A stretch of 64,000 nt of DNA from Papio anubis (GCF_008728515.1 NC_044976.1:31767376-31831375), one strand, 5' to 3'; shown: positions 22,307-36,959, counted from the stretch's first letter. A program made the numbers and translations. The notes: a model not told the origin generated them from the sequence alone.

Positions 22307-22613
22307 TTTTTTTTGTTTTTGTTTTTGTTTTTGAGATGGAGTCTCGGTCTGTCACCCAAGCTGGGGTGCGGTGGCGCGATCTCGGCTCACTGCAAGCTCC
22401 GCCTCCCAGGTTCATGCCATTCTTCTGCCTCAGCCTCCCGAGTAGCTGGAACTACAGGTGCCCGCCACCACGCCTGGCTAATTTTTTGTATTTTTAGCAG
22501 AGACGGGGTTTCACCGTGTTAGCCAGGATAGTCTTGATCTCCTGACCTCGTGATCCACCCGCCTCAGCCTCCCAAAGTGCTGGGATTACATGTGTGAGCC
22601 ACTGCGCCTGGCC
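22307..22613 (-). mobile_element. AluY SINE (minus)
   Basis: Full-length minus Alu with an interrupted T/G tail (ttttgtttttgtttttg). Ends ctgcgcctggcc. No clear target-site duplication. Confidence 0.92.
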
Positions 22614-24339
<1,726 letters not shown>

Positions 24340-24365
24340 TTATTCTCTCCGACCAGAAAATAGGA

Positions 24366-24585
24366 GTGGCAGAGAGCATAGTGGTAAAGCCTCACGACTT
24401 GGACTCAGATGGACCTTTGTCAGGTACGAGTCATTGGCTTTGGGTAAGTAATTTAACTTCTGTACGCTTCAGTTTTCCTGTGTATAGAATGATTATTTTG
24501 AGGACTACGTAGGATAACACATACATAGCTCCTTCCACAGTACCGGTACATGGTGAAAGCTCAGTAAATAGTATCTATTATTAAT
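24366..24585 (+). repeat. MIR SINE
   Basis: Nearly the whole element: gagagcatagtggtaaagcc, cacgacttggactcagatgg, tgggtaagtaatttaacttc, ccacagtaccggtacatggt, aaagctcagtaaatagtatc. Confidence 0.85.
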
Positions 24586-24844
24586 AATTCCATAGGAAAA
24601 GAAGACTCAAGGAAGACATTGCTCAACTGAACCTCTATTCACTGAGCGCCACTGGGGGCCAGGCGCTGGCCTAACTCCTTTCATGTTGCTTATCTCATTG
24701 AACCTTCACAACCAGGATCAAGTTCCCAGACATAGGAAGCGGCGACGGGAGGAGTTGCGTTGGTTCTTTCCAACTCCGAGAGATCAAAACCTCTCAGGAA
24801 GGAAGAAATCTGGCGGGAGTAAGTCAAATCTGTGGCAAGGTGAG

Positions 24845-27310
24845 AAGCTTTTCAGAGGGAGTAGCTGGGCTATGGGACGTGTGACTATCATAAAGCAAGT
24901 CCCTTCAAAGAGCAGGGAAGCTGCTTCCATGAGAGTGGGTGGCCTGATTCTATAGGAGATGCCTCCGTGGAAGCAGCTGAGGTCAGTCCATCGGGGAGAG
25001 GCCAGTGAGAGATTCCTGAGCAAGGCCTTTGATGAATTGGGTCCACAGGACACAGAACAGCCTTTGTGGCAGTAATTGGGCCCACTCCACTCAGGAAATT
25101 GGCAGTGGGAGGGGAAAGAATATTCCTACAGTGGGAATCCTCAGTGGAAGTAGTTGGGACCGGCTGGATGCTCCTTGGAAATAGATGTGTTTCTTATACG
25201 TAATAACAACGTCAATAACGCAGATCTCGAAGCTAACATTTCCTAAGCACTCACGTGATAATGGTGGCTGTGTTTCCATTCAGTACCTCACAGGGAAGTC
25301 TCGGGGGAGGAATTGGGCAGGTTTCCCTGGGAAATCATCAAGGTAATTGGGTGTGCCAAAAACTGCGCAGCCACATACATGGGTGGGGCGGCTGCTCAGC
25401 CCCAGGACAGGCCTGGCCCTGCGGCACCGGGGTTTGGACGATTTGGCAATGAAAGTCTTAGCGAAAGCAGGGAGCCTTTTGCCCAGGGAGGCAACCCAAT
25501 GGGATGGGTTGGGTCTTTGCAGAAAGGCTCAGGGTAACCATGTGGACCTAGAGATGGGGACGGAATGAAGGGAGTGGCTGTGTGTGAGAAGCCAGGAGCA
25601 GCCTCGATGAGAGCAGCTGGGCCTCTCCTACAGGAATCATCTCCAGTGGAAGGATCTAGGCTCTTCGAAAACACAGAAACTTCAGTAAGAGTACCTCGAC
25701 ACTGAGAGAAACCACAGAGCCTGTTCCCCTGGAAGAAGCTTCAAAGGGAGAGGTTGGCCATATAAGGCAGAAATAAACCCTAAGAGGAGGAAGCATGAAC
25801 TTCCCCAAAGAAGGACTCCTCACGGGCGCAGGTGGGTTTGTTCTAAAGGGACACAAGTGGTGACAGTGGGAACACACTTCCAAATAGTGCCATAATCAGG
25901 TAGACACCATTTCAACCAAAATGACATTATTTTAAGACATTAATAATGTCCCCTAGCATTTGGGGACGGTTGTACGTCTTAGCTATTTCCCCAAGTTCTT
26001 TATAAGCAGAACTCTCCTGAGAAATTGTCATGGAACACATTAAGCATGTAGGACCAGGAGGCCTGGCTAGGAGTTCTTTATGCTGCCACTAAGAACTTAA
26101 TGGGAATCTTTACTCGAGGAATAGAAAAGAAGACCCTAGCATGGGAAGTGCAGAGTGTCAATTGGAGGAATTTTGAGAAAGAGTAAAGAGTTGGACTTCT
26201 AAGGAAAGTCGAGGGGCCATAGACAGCTGGGTCTGTCTGCCAGAAACAGCCTCAGTGAGCATAATGACTCGTTTATGAAGCTGGGTCTTTCCCCAGAGAA
26301 AAAACCTGGGGAGAGTGGTCAGAGCTTGCTTACAAGGTGCAGCTCCATATGGCAGAGGAAGGTGTAAACGGAGAGTGTGGGCTTATGGTCAGGGAGAATT
26401 ATTTGGGCCTATCACAAACGATGAGGTCTCTGTGGGAGTACTTAGGCCTCTGGCCCTAGAGACAACCTAGCCCGAGAGGTTGGGATCACCCCAAATGAGA
26501 AGCCTTAATGGGGGTGTAGCCCAAGTCTGAGGGGGGCAGGTGCCCCGGCGCCATGTGTGGCTCCACAGGAGTCCTTGGGACTGTGGCAGACAGGTGAACG
26601 CTGAGGGAGTAGCTAGGCCTGGGACTGAAGGCGAACATCCAGGCGAGTCCTGAAGGTCACACACTTGTGGGAGGAGGGGGCCCATTACAGGGTGGAAGCC
26701 CCGTTGGACGTTGCTGTGCCTCTCACACGTTGGGCCAACTCCTGGTGGAGGAGCTGGGTGTCTGAAGGCAACTCGCTGCCCCCTGGCCTCCCTACACAGG
26801 CAAAGTCTTCAGAGGAGGACTGGGCCTCTGGAGGCTGCAAACCTCAGCAGCAGAGACAGGCCCATCCCAGGGAGGGACGCTAGCCCCGAATGTTGGCTTG
26901 TCGTCCAGGAAACCTCAGGGGGACAGAGGGGCCCCTTGTGCAGGGTGGCCATTGTGGGAGCATTTCCCAAGGTGGGGGCTGGGGAAGCAGGGGCGAGTGA
27001 GTCCAAGGCCAGGGCTCTGTGGGGGTAGCTAGGCCTCTTCTGTTGGGGGAGTCAATGGAGAATCTGAAGTGGCCACATAGGGACAATTTTTACAAGGACA
27101 AGTGGGCTCATCACACGTGGAGCACAGTGAGTGGCCGGTCCCATCACAGGGATTCAGTGGCACGACTGTGCCTGTTGTCTAGGGTTAAGGCACAGTGCAC
27201 GGGGTGGGCCCGAGGCAGCTGTCCCTGACACAATGGTGGCACCACCATTCCTTATATTTATCAGACAGGGAAGGTCTCAGGGAGAGAGCACTTGGGCCTG
27301 GCAGGTGCTC
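24845..27310 (+). repeat. Degenerate tandem array, unit about 33-40 bp (block 1)
   Basis: A loose motif of the form GTGGGAGTAGCTGGGCCT then TCACAGGGAA and CCTCA recurs through this intron. Clear copies include gagggagtagctgggc (24855-24870), gtgggagtacttaggcct (26432-26449), gagggagtagctaggcct (26603-26620) and gtgggggtagctaggcct (27019-27036). Spacing between neighbouring GGGC/GGCC cores is mostly 31-40 bases. Copies are very diverged, with some stretches (25190-25260, 25900-26150) not obviously part of it. I do not recognise the repeat. The intron separates the inferred CUB 12 and Sushi 12 exons. Confidence 0.6.
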
Positions 27311-27311
27311 A

Positions 27312-27757
27312 AGTGCTGAGCTGAAATGTGTCTCCCGAAACTCATATGCTCATGACTTCACTCCTTGTGAATATGACCTTACGGGAAATAGATAGGATCT
27401 TTACCAAACTTATGGATATTAAAATGAGGTCACTAGGGTGGGCTCTGATCCAATATGACTGGTATCTTTATAGAAGGTGGGAATTTGGAGACAGAGGCAC
27501 ATGAAGAGCACCAAGTGAAGATGAAGCCAGAGGTCGGGGTGATACTTCTAAGAGCTGAGAATCCAAGATTGTCACGAACTACCAGAAGCCAAAGGAGGGG
27601 CCTGGACAGAGTCTCCCTCATGGGCCTCAGAAGGAACCAACTCTGCTCACACCTTGGTCTTGAATATCCAGGCCCAGAGCCACTGGACAGTAAGTTTCTG
27701 TGGTTTAAGCCACCCAGTTTGTGGTACTTTCTTATAGTAGCCCTAACAAACTAAGAC
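27312..27757 (+). mobile_element. MLT1-type MaLR LTR inserted in the array
   Basis: Begins tgagctgaaatgtgtctccc, then ctagggtgggctctgatcca, and ends gtttaagccacccagtttgt, ttatagtagccctaacaaac, taagaca: the start and end of an MLT1 LTR in plus orientation. Confidence 0.85.
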
Positions 27758-28210
27758 ACAGGGAACGCCTTGGGGGAAGGCACTGCATCTGACTCTGAGA
27801 GGACATATTTGGGACCAAGTCCCTCCTGTGACATCACAGCCATCCGAAGCATCATGACCTGTTTGACAGGTACACACCTCCCAGATAATAGGCACAGACA
27901 TCCTCGGGCAAGGCTGGCCTCTGTGATGAGCCTGCACACACCTTCCCTGGGTGTGGCAGCTGTACCAACACCAGTGAAGTGGCTCTGTCCGGGTGTAAGG
28001 CCCAGCTTCTCCTGAGGCTCCCTCTAGGTGACAAGCCCAGCCACACTCACCAAAGTTTACCCTGAGACGGACCCCGTAACCCTGAAGTCTCCTGTAGAAC
28101 AGATTCAGTTGCACCCACCTCGTGGGATGCCCTTTAAGGCTTTCCCTAAATGACAAGCCCAGTCCCCGCTCAGTATTCTTCTCTGGCAAGGGAGGAGCTC
28201 CATCCACACC
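27758..28210 (-). repeat. Degenerate tandem array, inverted block (block 2)
   Basis: The same motif occurs here on the minus strand: aaggcccagcttctcctgag followed by gctccctctaggtgacaagc is the reverse complement of the unit GGGAGCCTCAGGAGAAGCTGGGCCTT seen in two pieces, and aatgacaagcccagtccccg repeats it near 28155. Block 1 and block 3 carry it on the plus strand. Confidence 0.5.
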
Positions 28211-28229
28211 ACGTTATTTCCAGAATAAA

Positions 28230-29145
28230 GAAGTCAAGTCTCAGAAAGCTGCATATAGGATGGTACTCTTTATATAGAAAACATGCTCAAAAAATTTTAT
28301 AAGATGTTACATAGTTTTCACAGGTACATGTAGCATACATGTATCCAGGCCTGGAAAGGTCACACCTAAACAATAGCTGTTTCTGGAGAATAATCCTGGG
28401 TTTGGAGGCTGTAGACAAAGAGAGCTTTGGCCTAACTTGTAAGGTTTTAGTTTCTTTCTTGTATTTTTCTTTTTTAAAACAAGATAAATATGTTTGTAAA
28501 TTGTTTAATTAAAAATTAACTTTAAAAAACAAAATTGCAAAACTATAGTATGCTCCAATTTTGGCTAAAAATATAGCTACAGCAATATATATACTGAAAA
28601 AAGGGGGGAATATATATTGAATTGTTGAAAGTGTATATCTCTGCATAGGGTAATGATGGGGTGGGATTATGGGAGGATTTTGACTTTCTGTGATGGGTAT
28701 TAGGGCCTGAATATTTCTGTCGCCTCAAATTCCTATGTTGAAACCTAATCCCCCATGTGAGGGTATTTGGAGGCAGGGCCTTTGGTGGCCTACCCTCATA
28801 AATGGGATTAGTTCCTTTATAAAAGAGGCCTGAGAGAGTTCTTTTGCCCCTTCCACCAGGTGAGGATGCAGTGAGAAGATACTGTCTATGAACTAGAAAG
28901 TAGGTCTTCACCAGACATGGAATCTACTGGCACTGTGATCTTGGACTTCCCAGCCCTCAGAACTGTGATAAATAAATTTCTGTTGTTTATAAGCCATTTG
29001 GCTTATGGTATTTTGTTACAGCAGCCTGAGCTAACACAATGTGCTCACAAAATTATCTACAGTGTTTGCATTTTTTTTTTTTTTTTACAAACATGAATTA
29101 GTATTGGGAAAAAAAATCTAAAAATATTTTTAAAAATTCAGTGGA
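28230..29145 (+). mobile_element. Old L1 3' end, interrupted by an LTR
   Basis: 28230-28698 and 29041-29145 together resemble an L1 3' region: ggtactctttatatagaaaa, gggtgggattatgggaggat, then after the LTR acaaacatgaattagtattg. Antisense to CSMD2. Confidence 0.6.
28699..29040 (+). mobile_element. MaLR-type LTR nested in L1
   Basis: attcctatgttgaaacctaa, ggaggcagggcctttggtgg, then tcagaactgtgataaataaa, tttctgttgtttataagcca, ttttgttacagcagcctgag: an MLT1/MST-like LTR in plus orientation. Confidence 0.8.
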
Positions 29146-29189
29146 AGAATCTGAGAAAGGTGTTAGAACAAATGCTTCAGTCAGTCACA

Positions 29190-29745
29190 ATAAGGGAAGC
29201 ATCCAAGTGGGATGTTGGGCTTACTCAGGACCACCATGTACAGTTGCACAGGTTGGGCACAATCTCCACATTCACAGGTGATGGATGGTCCACAACACAG
29301 GGGAACCTGAGTGTAGATGGGGCTCTTTCCAGGGAATGTCCCGGAAGGAGTGGGGCCTGTCACGGGATCCCACCTCAGGGAGGTAGAGCTGTGGTGAGTG
29401 TGGTTGGGCCTCACAGGAAAACCTGCTCCTTGTGCAAGGCTTAGAGTTGCCCTTGGGACTGTTACTAGAATCCTCCATCCTGTCATAGGAAGAGCTTTGC
29501 TGAGAGTAATTGGGCTTGATGTGCAGGGATGGACCCTGGGGAAGTAATTCAGTTCATCAAGCCCGAGGGGAAGTGACTGGCTGGACACTTGGGGATACCT
29601 GAGAAGGCACAGATGGGACACTTGCCCAGGGATAACTACAGATTGGGAGCCTCAGAGGGTGCTGCTGGGCCTGCCACTCTTGAAAAGGCTGTGGGAGAAC
29701 TTAAGCTGCCAAATGGGGTTAGATGGCCGTGGGGGCCGGAGTGAT
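29190..29745 (+). repeat. Degenerate tandem array, block 3
   Basis: Successive copies can be read as units of about 33-36 bases: cores TTGGGC at 29214 and 29252, TGGTCC near 29286, TGGGGC at 29317 and 29350, TTGGGCCT at 29404, then more irregular copies to gctgctgggcctgccactct near 29662. It ends about 150 bases from the CUB 12 exon donor. Confidence 0.6.
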
Positions 29746-29898
29746 CTGCCACCAAAAGGAAGCTTCCCTGGCTGGACCTGCCACTGCAACCCACCCCTTC
29801 CGGTGTTCTGTCTTCCCCATGGAAGGCTGGGAAGGTGGGTGGTTGGGGTAAGAGATGGGGATAGACAGAGAAGCAAAGGCGGTGCTCCTTGTCCTTAC

Positions 29899-30108
29899 CC
29901 TGATACTCCAGCTTGAATCCTGGCCGGTTCTGGGAGTGGTCGCTGTGGAAATACACGGTGGTCTCGTGGGACGTGGAGAGGAGGGAGCTCGGAAGCTCGT
30001 TTCCGCTGAATCTTCCCATCATGCGGCTAGTCTCATAGGGGCCATTCCGGATTTCGATGTAGTCGTGGTTGGGCTCGGTGGAGAAGTTCAGGAACTGGAT
30101 GTGAGCTC
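29899..30108 (-). CDS. CSMD2: CSMD2 exon, CUB domain remainder (inferred CUB 12)
   Basis: Exon of 210 bp, phase 1 to 1, 70 codons. Acceptor GTCTTGCTCCCAG, donor TATCAGG|GTAAGG. Starts with AHIQFLNFSTEPNHDYIEIR (first Gly split with the previous exon), then the NG turn, SGNELPSSLLSTSHETTVYF and GFKLEYQ. NFS is a sequon. It covers what two exons (97 plus 105 bp) encode in the preceding CUB, so an intron present there is missing here. No cysteine. It is followed by the 5.6 kb intron with the degenerate tandem array. Confidence 0.96.
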
Positions 30109-31180
30109 CTGGGAGCAAGACAGAGGCAGACAGTGCCCAAAGCAACACAGTCCTGCCTCAAGTGTGCTGCCTCCTGGAAGCAGCTCCTGCCGGAGCCATG
30201 AGTCCCTACTATTGATTTCCCACCCAGCCTAGGCTCCTAGAACAGGCTTTGGGAATTGCCAGTCCAGTCAAGCCTCTTGTCTTTGACAGGGCTGAACTTA
30301 AGAGTGTATTATTCATTCAAAAATAAAGGCATCAGTCATTTCAGAGCTCCACTGGAGTTCATTTTATTTTGTTGAAAACAAAGTTCAGGGTCAACACTTG
30401 TTTTAATTTATGATTCATATGTCCAATATCAGCATAAAGATAGTTTTGCTAGAATAAACTTTCCATTTAAAAATAACACCCCCCATATTTAATCAAAAGA
30501 CATGACCTTCAATACTGCTGTTTTCTAGAACCCTTATGATAATTCAGAAACATAGGGCTTAGAAGTATACTTTGTCCCCTCTGTTCCATAAAGAAGCCAA
30601 ACAAAGTTTACACTTTGGGATCTTAGTGAGTTAATCAAGACCTTCTAGCAACCTGACAGGTTAAATAAATCTAATTAAGTTCTTAATGTACATATTAATA
30701 TACTGTTTCAAGAACAAAGGTGGGAACATTAATGTTTGTTTACTGATAAGATTTTTCAAAATTAGATCACTATGGAAAATGTTATTGAAGAAATATATTA
30801 CTGAGCATAGGAAAAAGCCCATACTACATTGCTAATTGTAAAAATCAGAGGACAAAATAGTATGCTGTATACAATTCTAATTTTTGTATTATAAAACATG
30901 GAAGAATATTAATTCACTTGCTAAGAATATTTGCTGGGCATTTGCTGTACATCAGGGCTGTGCTAGGCATTGTACAGAATGAGCAAGATCAAGCAGGTCC
31001 TTGTCTTCATGAGACTTACATGCTAACGGTGGGGGACTAAGTCATTAGTGATTATCACTGCATGATGAGATTATAGATGGATTTTCATTTTGAAAATTGG
31101 CTTATCTGTACTATCTAATGAGCTCTGAATAAGCACATGAGTGTAATTTTTTTTTGTATCTGATCATTTAAAGAACAAAA
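30109..31180. other. Intronic, no gene seen
   Basis: AT-rich sequence on the acceptor side of the 210 bp CUB exon. 30920-31060 (ttgctgtacatcagggctgt, gctaggcattgtacagaatg) is a fragment of an old SINE/L2-type repeat. Otherwise unassigned. Confidence 0.4.
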
Positions 31181-31790
31181 TAAAGACTTGACACTTCATG
31201 TTGAAGACCTTTCATCTCCTGCCCTGTTCCATTCCCCTCCTGCCCTCCACAGAAGCAATCACATGAATTTGGAAGATATCCTTCCAGTTCATGGTTTTGA
31301 ATTCTTAAATATGTATCTGGGTTTATGCGTTTTCAACATTTACATAAATATTATACTGTGCATACTTTTTTTTACATAATATTGTTTTTCAAGGTCTATT
31401 CATGTTAATATACAAAAAGATAGTTCATTCATTTTAACTGCATGTTAATTCCATTTTATGAATTATCCAGCCACACAGTTCACTCCCCAATTCATGAACA
31501 TGCAGATTGTTCCCAAGTTGCAGATAATTTTGCGATTTTTTTTTTTTTTTTTTTTTTTGAGACGGCGTCTTGCTCTGTTGCCCAGGCTGGAGTGCAGTGG
31601 CGCCATCTCGGCCTACTACAAGCTCCGCCTCCCGGGTTCATGCCATTCTCCTGCCTCAGCCTCCCGAGTAGCTGGGACTACAGGCGTCTGCCACCAAGCG
31701 CAGCTAATTTTTAGTAGAGACGGGGTTTCACCGTGTTAGCCTGTGATGAGCATCTTTGTACACATTATCTAAGGAGCCTCTACTTTTCAT
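31181..31790 (+). mobile_element. Old LINE fragment interrupted by an Alu
   Basis: ggtctattcatgttaatata, ttcatgaacatgcagattgt and, after the Alu, gatgagcatctttgtacaca are LINE-like blocks common in mammalian introns. Family uncertain. Confidence 0.45.
31536..31740 (-). mobile_element. AluY SINE, truncated (minus)
   Basis: Minus Alu from a T run and gagacggcgtcttgctctgt to cggggtttcaccgtgttagc, where it stops abruptly, so its 5' third is missing. It also has a 10 base deletion after cagctaattttt. Confidence 0.9.
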
Positions 31791-31911
31791 TCCACCGCCC
31801 AGGCATCGTCCCCTTATACTAAGGAGCACTGAGGGCTGCATGCTCACCAAAGGGGCTCTTTAAGGATGGCGGAATTTCTGACTTGAGCTCCGCGGAAAGA
31901 ACTGGACTGTG

Positions 31912-31928
31912 ACCGCCATCTAGTGGAG
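31912..31928 (-). promoter_or_regulatory. CTCF-like binding motif
   Basis: On the minus strand the sequence reads CTCCACTAGATGGCGGT, an excellent match to the CTCF core CCACYAGRKGGCR. It lies in the intron between two CUB 12 exons, in unique sequence just beyond an Alu and LINE block. Confidence 0.6.
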
Positions 31929-31929
31929 C

Positions 31930-33469
<1,540 letters not shown>

Positions 33470-34299
33470 TCAAGGGGTGTACAGCGCCCTGCCAATGTTT
33501 GGAAGCTCCCTTCAAGCAGCAGTTTTTAAGCTTTCATGAGTCATAAAGCCCCTTGAGAATCCAAAGGAATCTTCTTAAAAGACTATGCCCATAGGCAACA
33601 TTCAGTATGTACATTCAGGAAGGGAAGTGCATTCTAGGACAGCCTAAAAGTCCACAAGCCCAAGTTATGGACCCTTGACCTTGAACATGCCCTTCACAGG
33701 TCAGTTCCCTGGTGAGGATGTGCAAGAAAAGTGAAGTTCTGTGCCAAAAGAAGTCCGATCATTTCTTACCCTATCCCCCAAATCTCCCTCTCCTCACTGC
33801 CCAATCCACTCTTCCAAGACTGCAGATAAAGGATGAAAAAAGGCCCAGTCCCCATTCTGTGCCCGGCTCTTCTCAAATATGCATTTCAGGGGGCAGGGTG
33901 ACCGGCAGGGGAGGCTCACCATGAGCCCATCCTCAGAAAAGTGACTGTGATCAGCGTTTCACAGGAGCCGACCATCAGGCTGTCTGAGTGACCCAAGGGC
34001 TTAGGGACATCTGATATGCCAATCAAGGTGAGTTCAGAGTCATCTGAGGATGCAGGGCTGGGGTGCTCCTGCAGTCCGGTTAGTTGACATCAGTTCTTTT
34101 CTTTTGCATCTTATTAGGAAAAGGTTGCGTGAACAGAAAGGGGCTAGCCAGTCTTAGAGACCCAGGGAAAGGATCGTAGAACAGGGATTGGCAGGTCCAG
34201 GCAAGTGTTTTCTGGGGAGAGGGCAGCTTGGCAAACAGACCCGAAAACAGTGCAGAGTAGGCTCCAGCCTCGACTGCCTGGGTCACCATCCCACCTTCA

Positions 34300-34425
34300 C
34301 TTCCGACGGGATCATGGGTAAGTTCAAAACCCTCCAGAACTTGGTTTCCCACAACTGTAAAATGGAACTAGTGACAGCACCTATTTAACAGGGTTGTTAT
34401 GAGGCCACATCAGAAAGGACTGCCT
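34300..34425 (+). repeat. MIR SINE fragment
   Basis: Blocks ctggtttcccacaactgtaa (approximately) and aacagggttgttatgaggcc. Confidence 0.5.
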
Positions 34426-34694
34426 TTTACTTGGGACAAGGCTGGCATATGTTGTAAACCCCCAAAGAACAGCAGCTGCTGTTAAATGGATGGTTTCCAT
34501 GGCAAGGTCTTTGTAGTCTCTAATGGGGGAAAGTGCCTTGGGCTGACCATTCACATTTCTGGCCTGCTCCACAGATGCCCATGACCTACGCCGTGGTGAA
34601 ACCACAGAGGAGAAATGCTGTCGTGCTTGAGTGTCACTCCCTTACCTCCCTGCACTTCCTACTCCAAGGTCAGCCTTGAAGGGCACCTCACAGT

Positions 34695-34875
34695 CGACTG
34701 GGCACCAGAGAACCTTAGGTTTCCGTTCCTGACTCTGCCACTTCCTTTTTAATCCTAAAAGACTGAGATTTCTTGTTTGCAAATTGAGGGTAATAGTACC
34801 TCCCCTGAAGGGCTGATATGAGGAAATATGAAGCTCCATGCCTAGCATATAATAGATATTAAATAAATGTGCCTT
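34695..34875 (+). repeat. MIR SINE
   Basis: Blocks cctgactctgccacttcctt, tgcaaattgagggtaatagt, gaagggctgatatgagga and taatagatattaaataaatg. Confidence 0.75.
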
Positions 34876-35016
34876 TCTTCCTTGCCTAGCTGGACCAGAA
34901 GCTTCTGAAGGGGAGACGCTGTCTTTTCTTGTGTCTACTGATCTGCTCATCACTGCTGTAGCACAGGGTAAGGGACGAAGCCAAGTCCTTGTTTCACACG
35001 TAACCCTCAGCATTTC

Positions 35017-35019
<3 letters not shown>

Positions 35020-35052
<33 letters not shown>

Positions 35053-35334
35053 GAGATGGAGTTTTGCTTTGTCACCCAGGCTGGAGTACAGTGGTACAAT
35101 CTTGGCTCACTGCAAGCTCCACCTCCCGGGTTCAAGTGATTCTCCTGCCTCAGCCCCCTGAGTAGCTAAGATTACAAGTGTGTGCTACCACATCTGCCTA
35201 ATTTTTGTATTTTTAGTAGAGATGGGGATTCACCATGTTGGCCAGGCTGGTCTCGAACCCCTGACCTTAAGTGATCCGTCCGACTCGGCCTCCCAAAGTG
35301 CTGGGATTACAGGCATGAGCCACTGCGCCTGGCC
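35020..35334 (-). mobile_element. AluS SINE (minus) with perfect target-site duplication
   Basis: Full-length minus Alu bracketed by the 17 bp duplication ACCCTCAGCATTTCTTT at 35003-35019 and 35335-35351. It sits about 370 bases from the 70 bp Sushi exon donor. Confidence 0.95.
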
Positions 35335-35703
35335 ACCCTCAGCATTTCTTTATTAGATTTGTCTGTCTGTCCCACAAGAAGTTATGGGGGAAGCCCAAAG
35401 TGCCTAGAAATTTCATCTGGGATCTGATTGATTAACTGGAGCCAGAACGGTCATCATCATGTTTTCAAATGGGCAGACCTCCTGTAACTTTTCATTTGGT
35501 GGGGCAGAGGATTCCAAAAGTCATGACTGTGTTAAATGGGAGTTACAGATTATAAAAACATCAGTTTAAAACGACTGACTTGGAACAAATCCAGAATATC
35601 AGACTTTCTTCTGATTTGAACTTGAACTCAATGATACACTACTGAGCTAAGATCCCTGAGAGAAAATGGGTTGGAATGAATTGTAAAGTCTGGGCTCTCT
35701 TAC

Positions 35704-35773
35704 CAATACAGAGTGGAGGAGGGTAGTTCCATCGCCGCACGGTTCCGGGCATGCAGGAGATGTGGGCGTGGCC
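35704..35773 (-). CDS. CSMD2: CSMD2 exon, Sushi domain second part (inferred Sushi 11)
   Basis: Exon of 70 bp, the smallest in the window, phase 0 to 1. Acceptor CTGATTCCTCCAG, donor GTATTG|GTAAGA. Encodes GHAHISCMPGTVRRWNYPPP and LCI: Sushi cysteines 3 and 4 and the conserved Trp. Only 523 bp separate it from the first half. The exon is too short to be found by open-frame length alone; it is identified by the splice sites, the phase match and the residues. Confidence 0.95.
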
Positions 35774-36278
35774 CTGGAGGAATCAGGAACAGGGATGGGC
35801 TAGCTGTCCCCGTGGGCACAATTGTATGTACAACCAGGGGCTGTACAGGGGTCTGGTTCAGGGGCCTCATGTTAAGGAACAAGATACACAAAGACACACA
35901 GATCCACTGTGGGATGGGAGTAAGGCAGAGGGAGAGAGAATTTGGGGAAGGACAATTATTAACAACCATTACTAAAGAATTCTCATTATTAGAGGTTTCC
36001 TTGTGAGATTCCTTTAATTACTAAATTCCCTGATGGCCTTCAAAGGGAAATTAAATTTCCCTAAAGCCGAATGAAACCCAACTTTGCAGGAACACATTGG
36101 AGGTTGGCTTGTGCCAAATTGTTAAAGTCAGCAGAGTTTATCTTTCGCATGAACAGCTCCAGGAGAGGATAATGGTACCCAGGGGACCTGGGGGCTGCTC
36201 CCTGTTCTTTGGTGACTGTAGCTCTGCTGGTACAAGGCTGGCCAACCACATCTCAGGGGACACCTGTTTCCTGCTCTA

Positions 36279-36464
<186 letters not shown>

Positions 36465-36814
36465 TCAGCACGGCGGTAGGCTGGGGTGATGCTGGCGGCA
36501 GGGAGAAGGGGTGCCTCTAATTTGTGCTTTCTCTCATCTTGTAGGCTAGTTCTTCCCAACTGTCTTCACCTTGCAGCACACAGAGAAAAACAGAATATTT
36601 ACATGGCATGGAGGCTCAACAGACCAAAAGCTCCTTGGGGAAGGTGGGTGTGATCCCAGGGGATGCTGGCTGTCCTGTCCACCCACTGAACTCTTAGAGA
36701 GGGGGCTTAGCTAGGGAGACTTCTCTGCATGCTCTCTTCCCACATCCCTCCTGCTTCCTACTCTTAACTCCCCTCTGTCTTCCTTATCCTAAGAAGACAG
36801 ATCCTGTGGACTAA

Positions 36815-36834
36815 GACAGAGAGAGAGAGAGAGG

Positions 36835-36880
<46 letters not shown>

Positions 36881-36916
36881 GGGGGGAGGGAGAGAGAGAG
36901 AGAGAGAGAGAGAGGG

Positions 36917-36950
<34 letters not shown>
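36815..36950. repeat. (GA)n purine tract, about 136 bp
   Basis: Nearly pure GA with GGGG interruptions. In the CSMD2 transcript it is a long UC pyrimidine tract, 400 nt upstream of the 119 bp Sushi exon acceptor. Confidence 0.95.
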
Positions 36951-36951
<1 letters not shown>

Positions 36952-36959
36952 AAGTCAAG

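Noticed and set aside
21726..22415. 229-residue open frame on the minus strand
   Set aside because: It runs across an AluY and a MIR, has no splice context or recognisable domain, and its start lies in Alu sequence.
27743..28207. 154-residue open frame on the minus strand
   Set aside because: It lies in the degenerate tandem array, where periodic composition keeps frames open.
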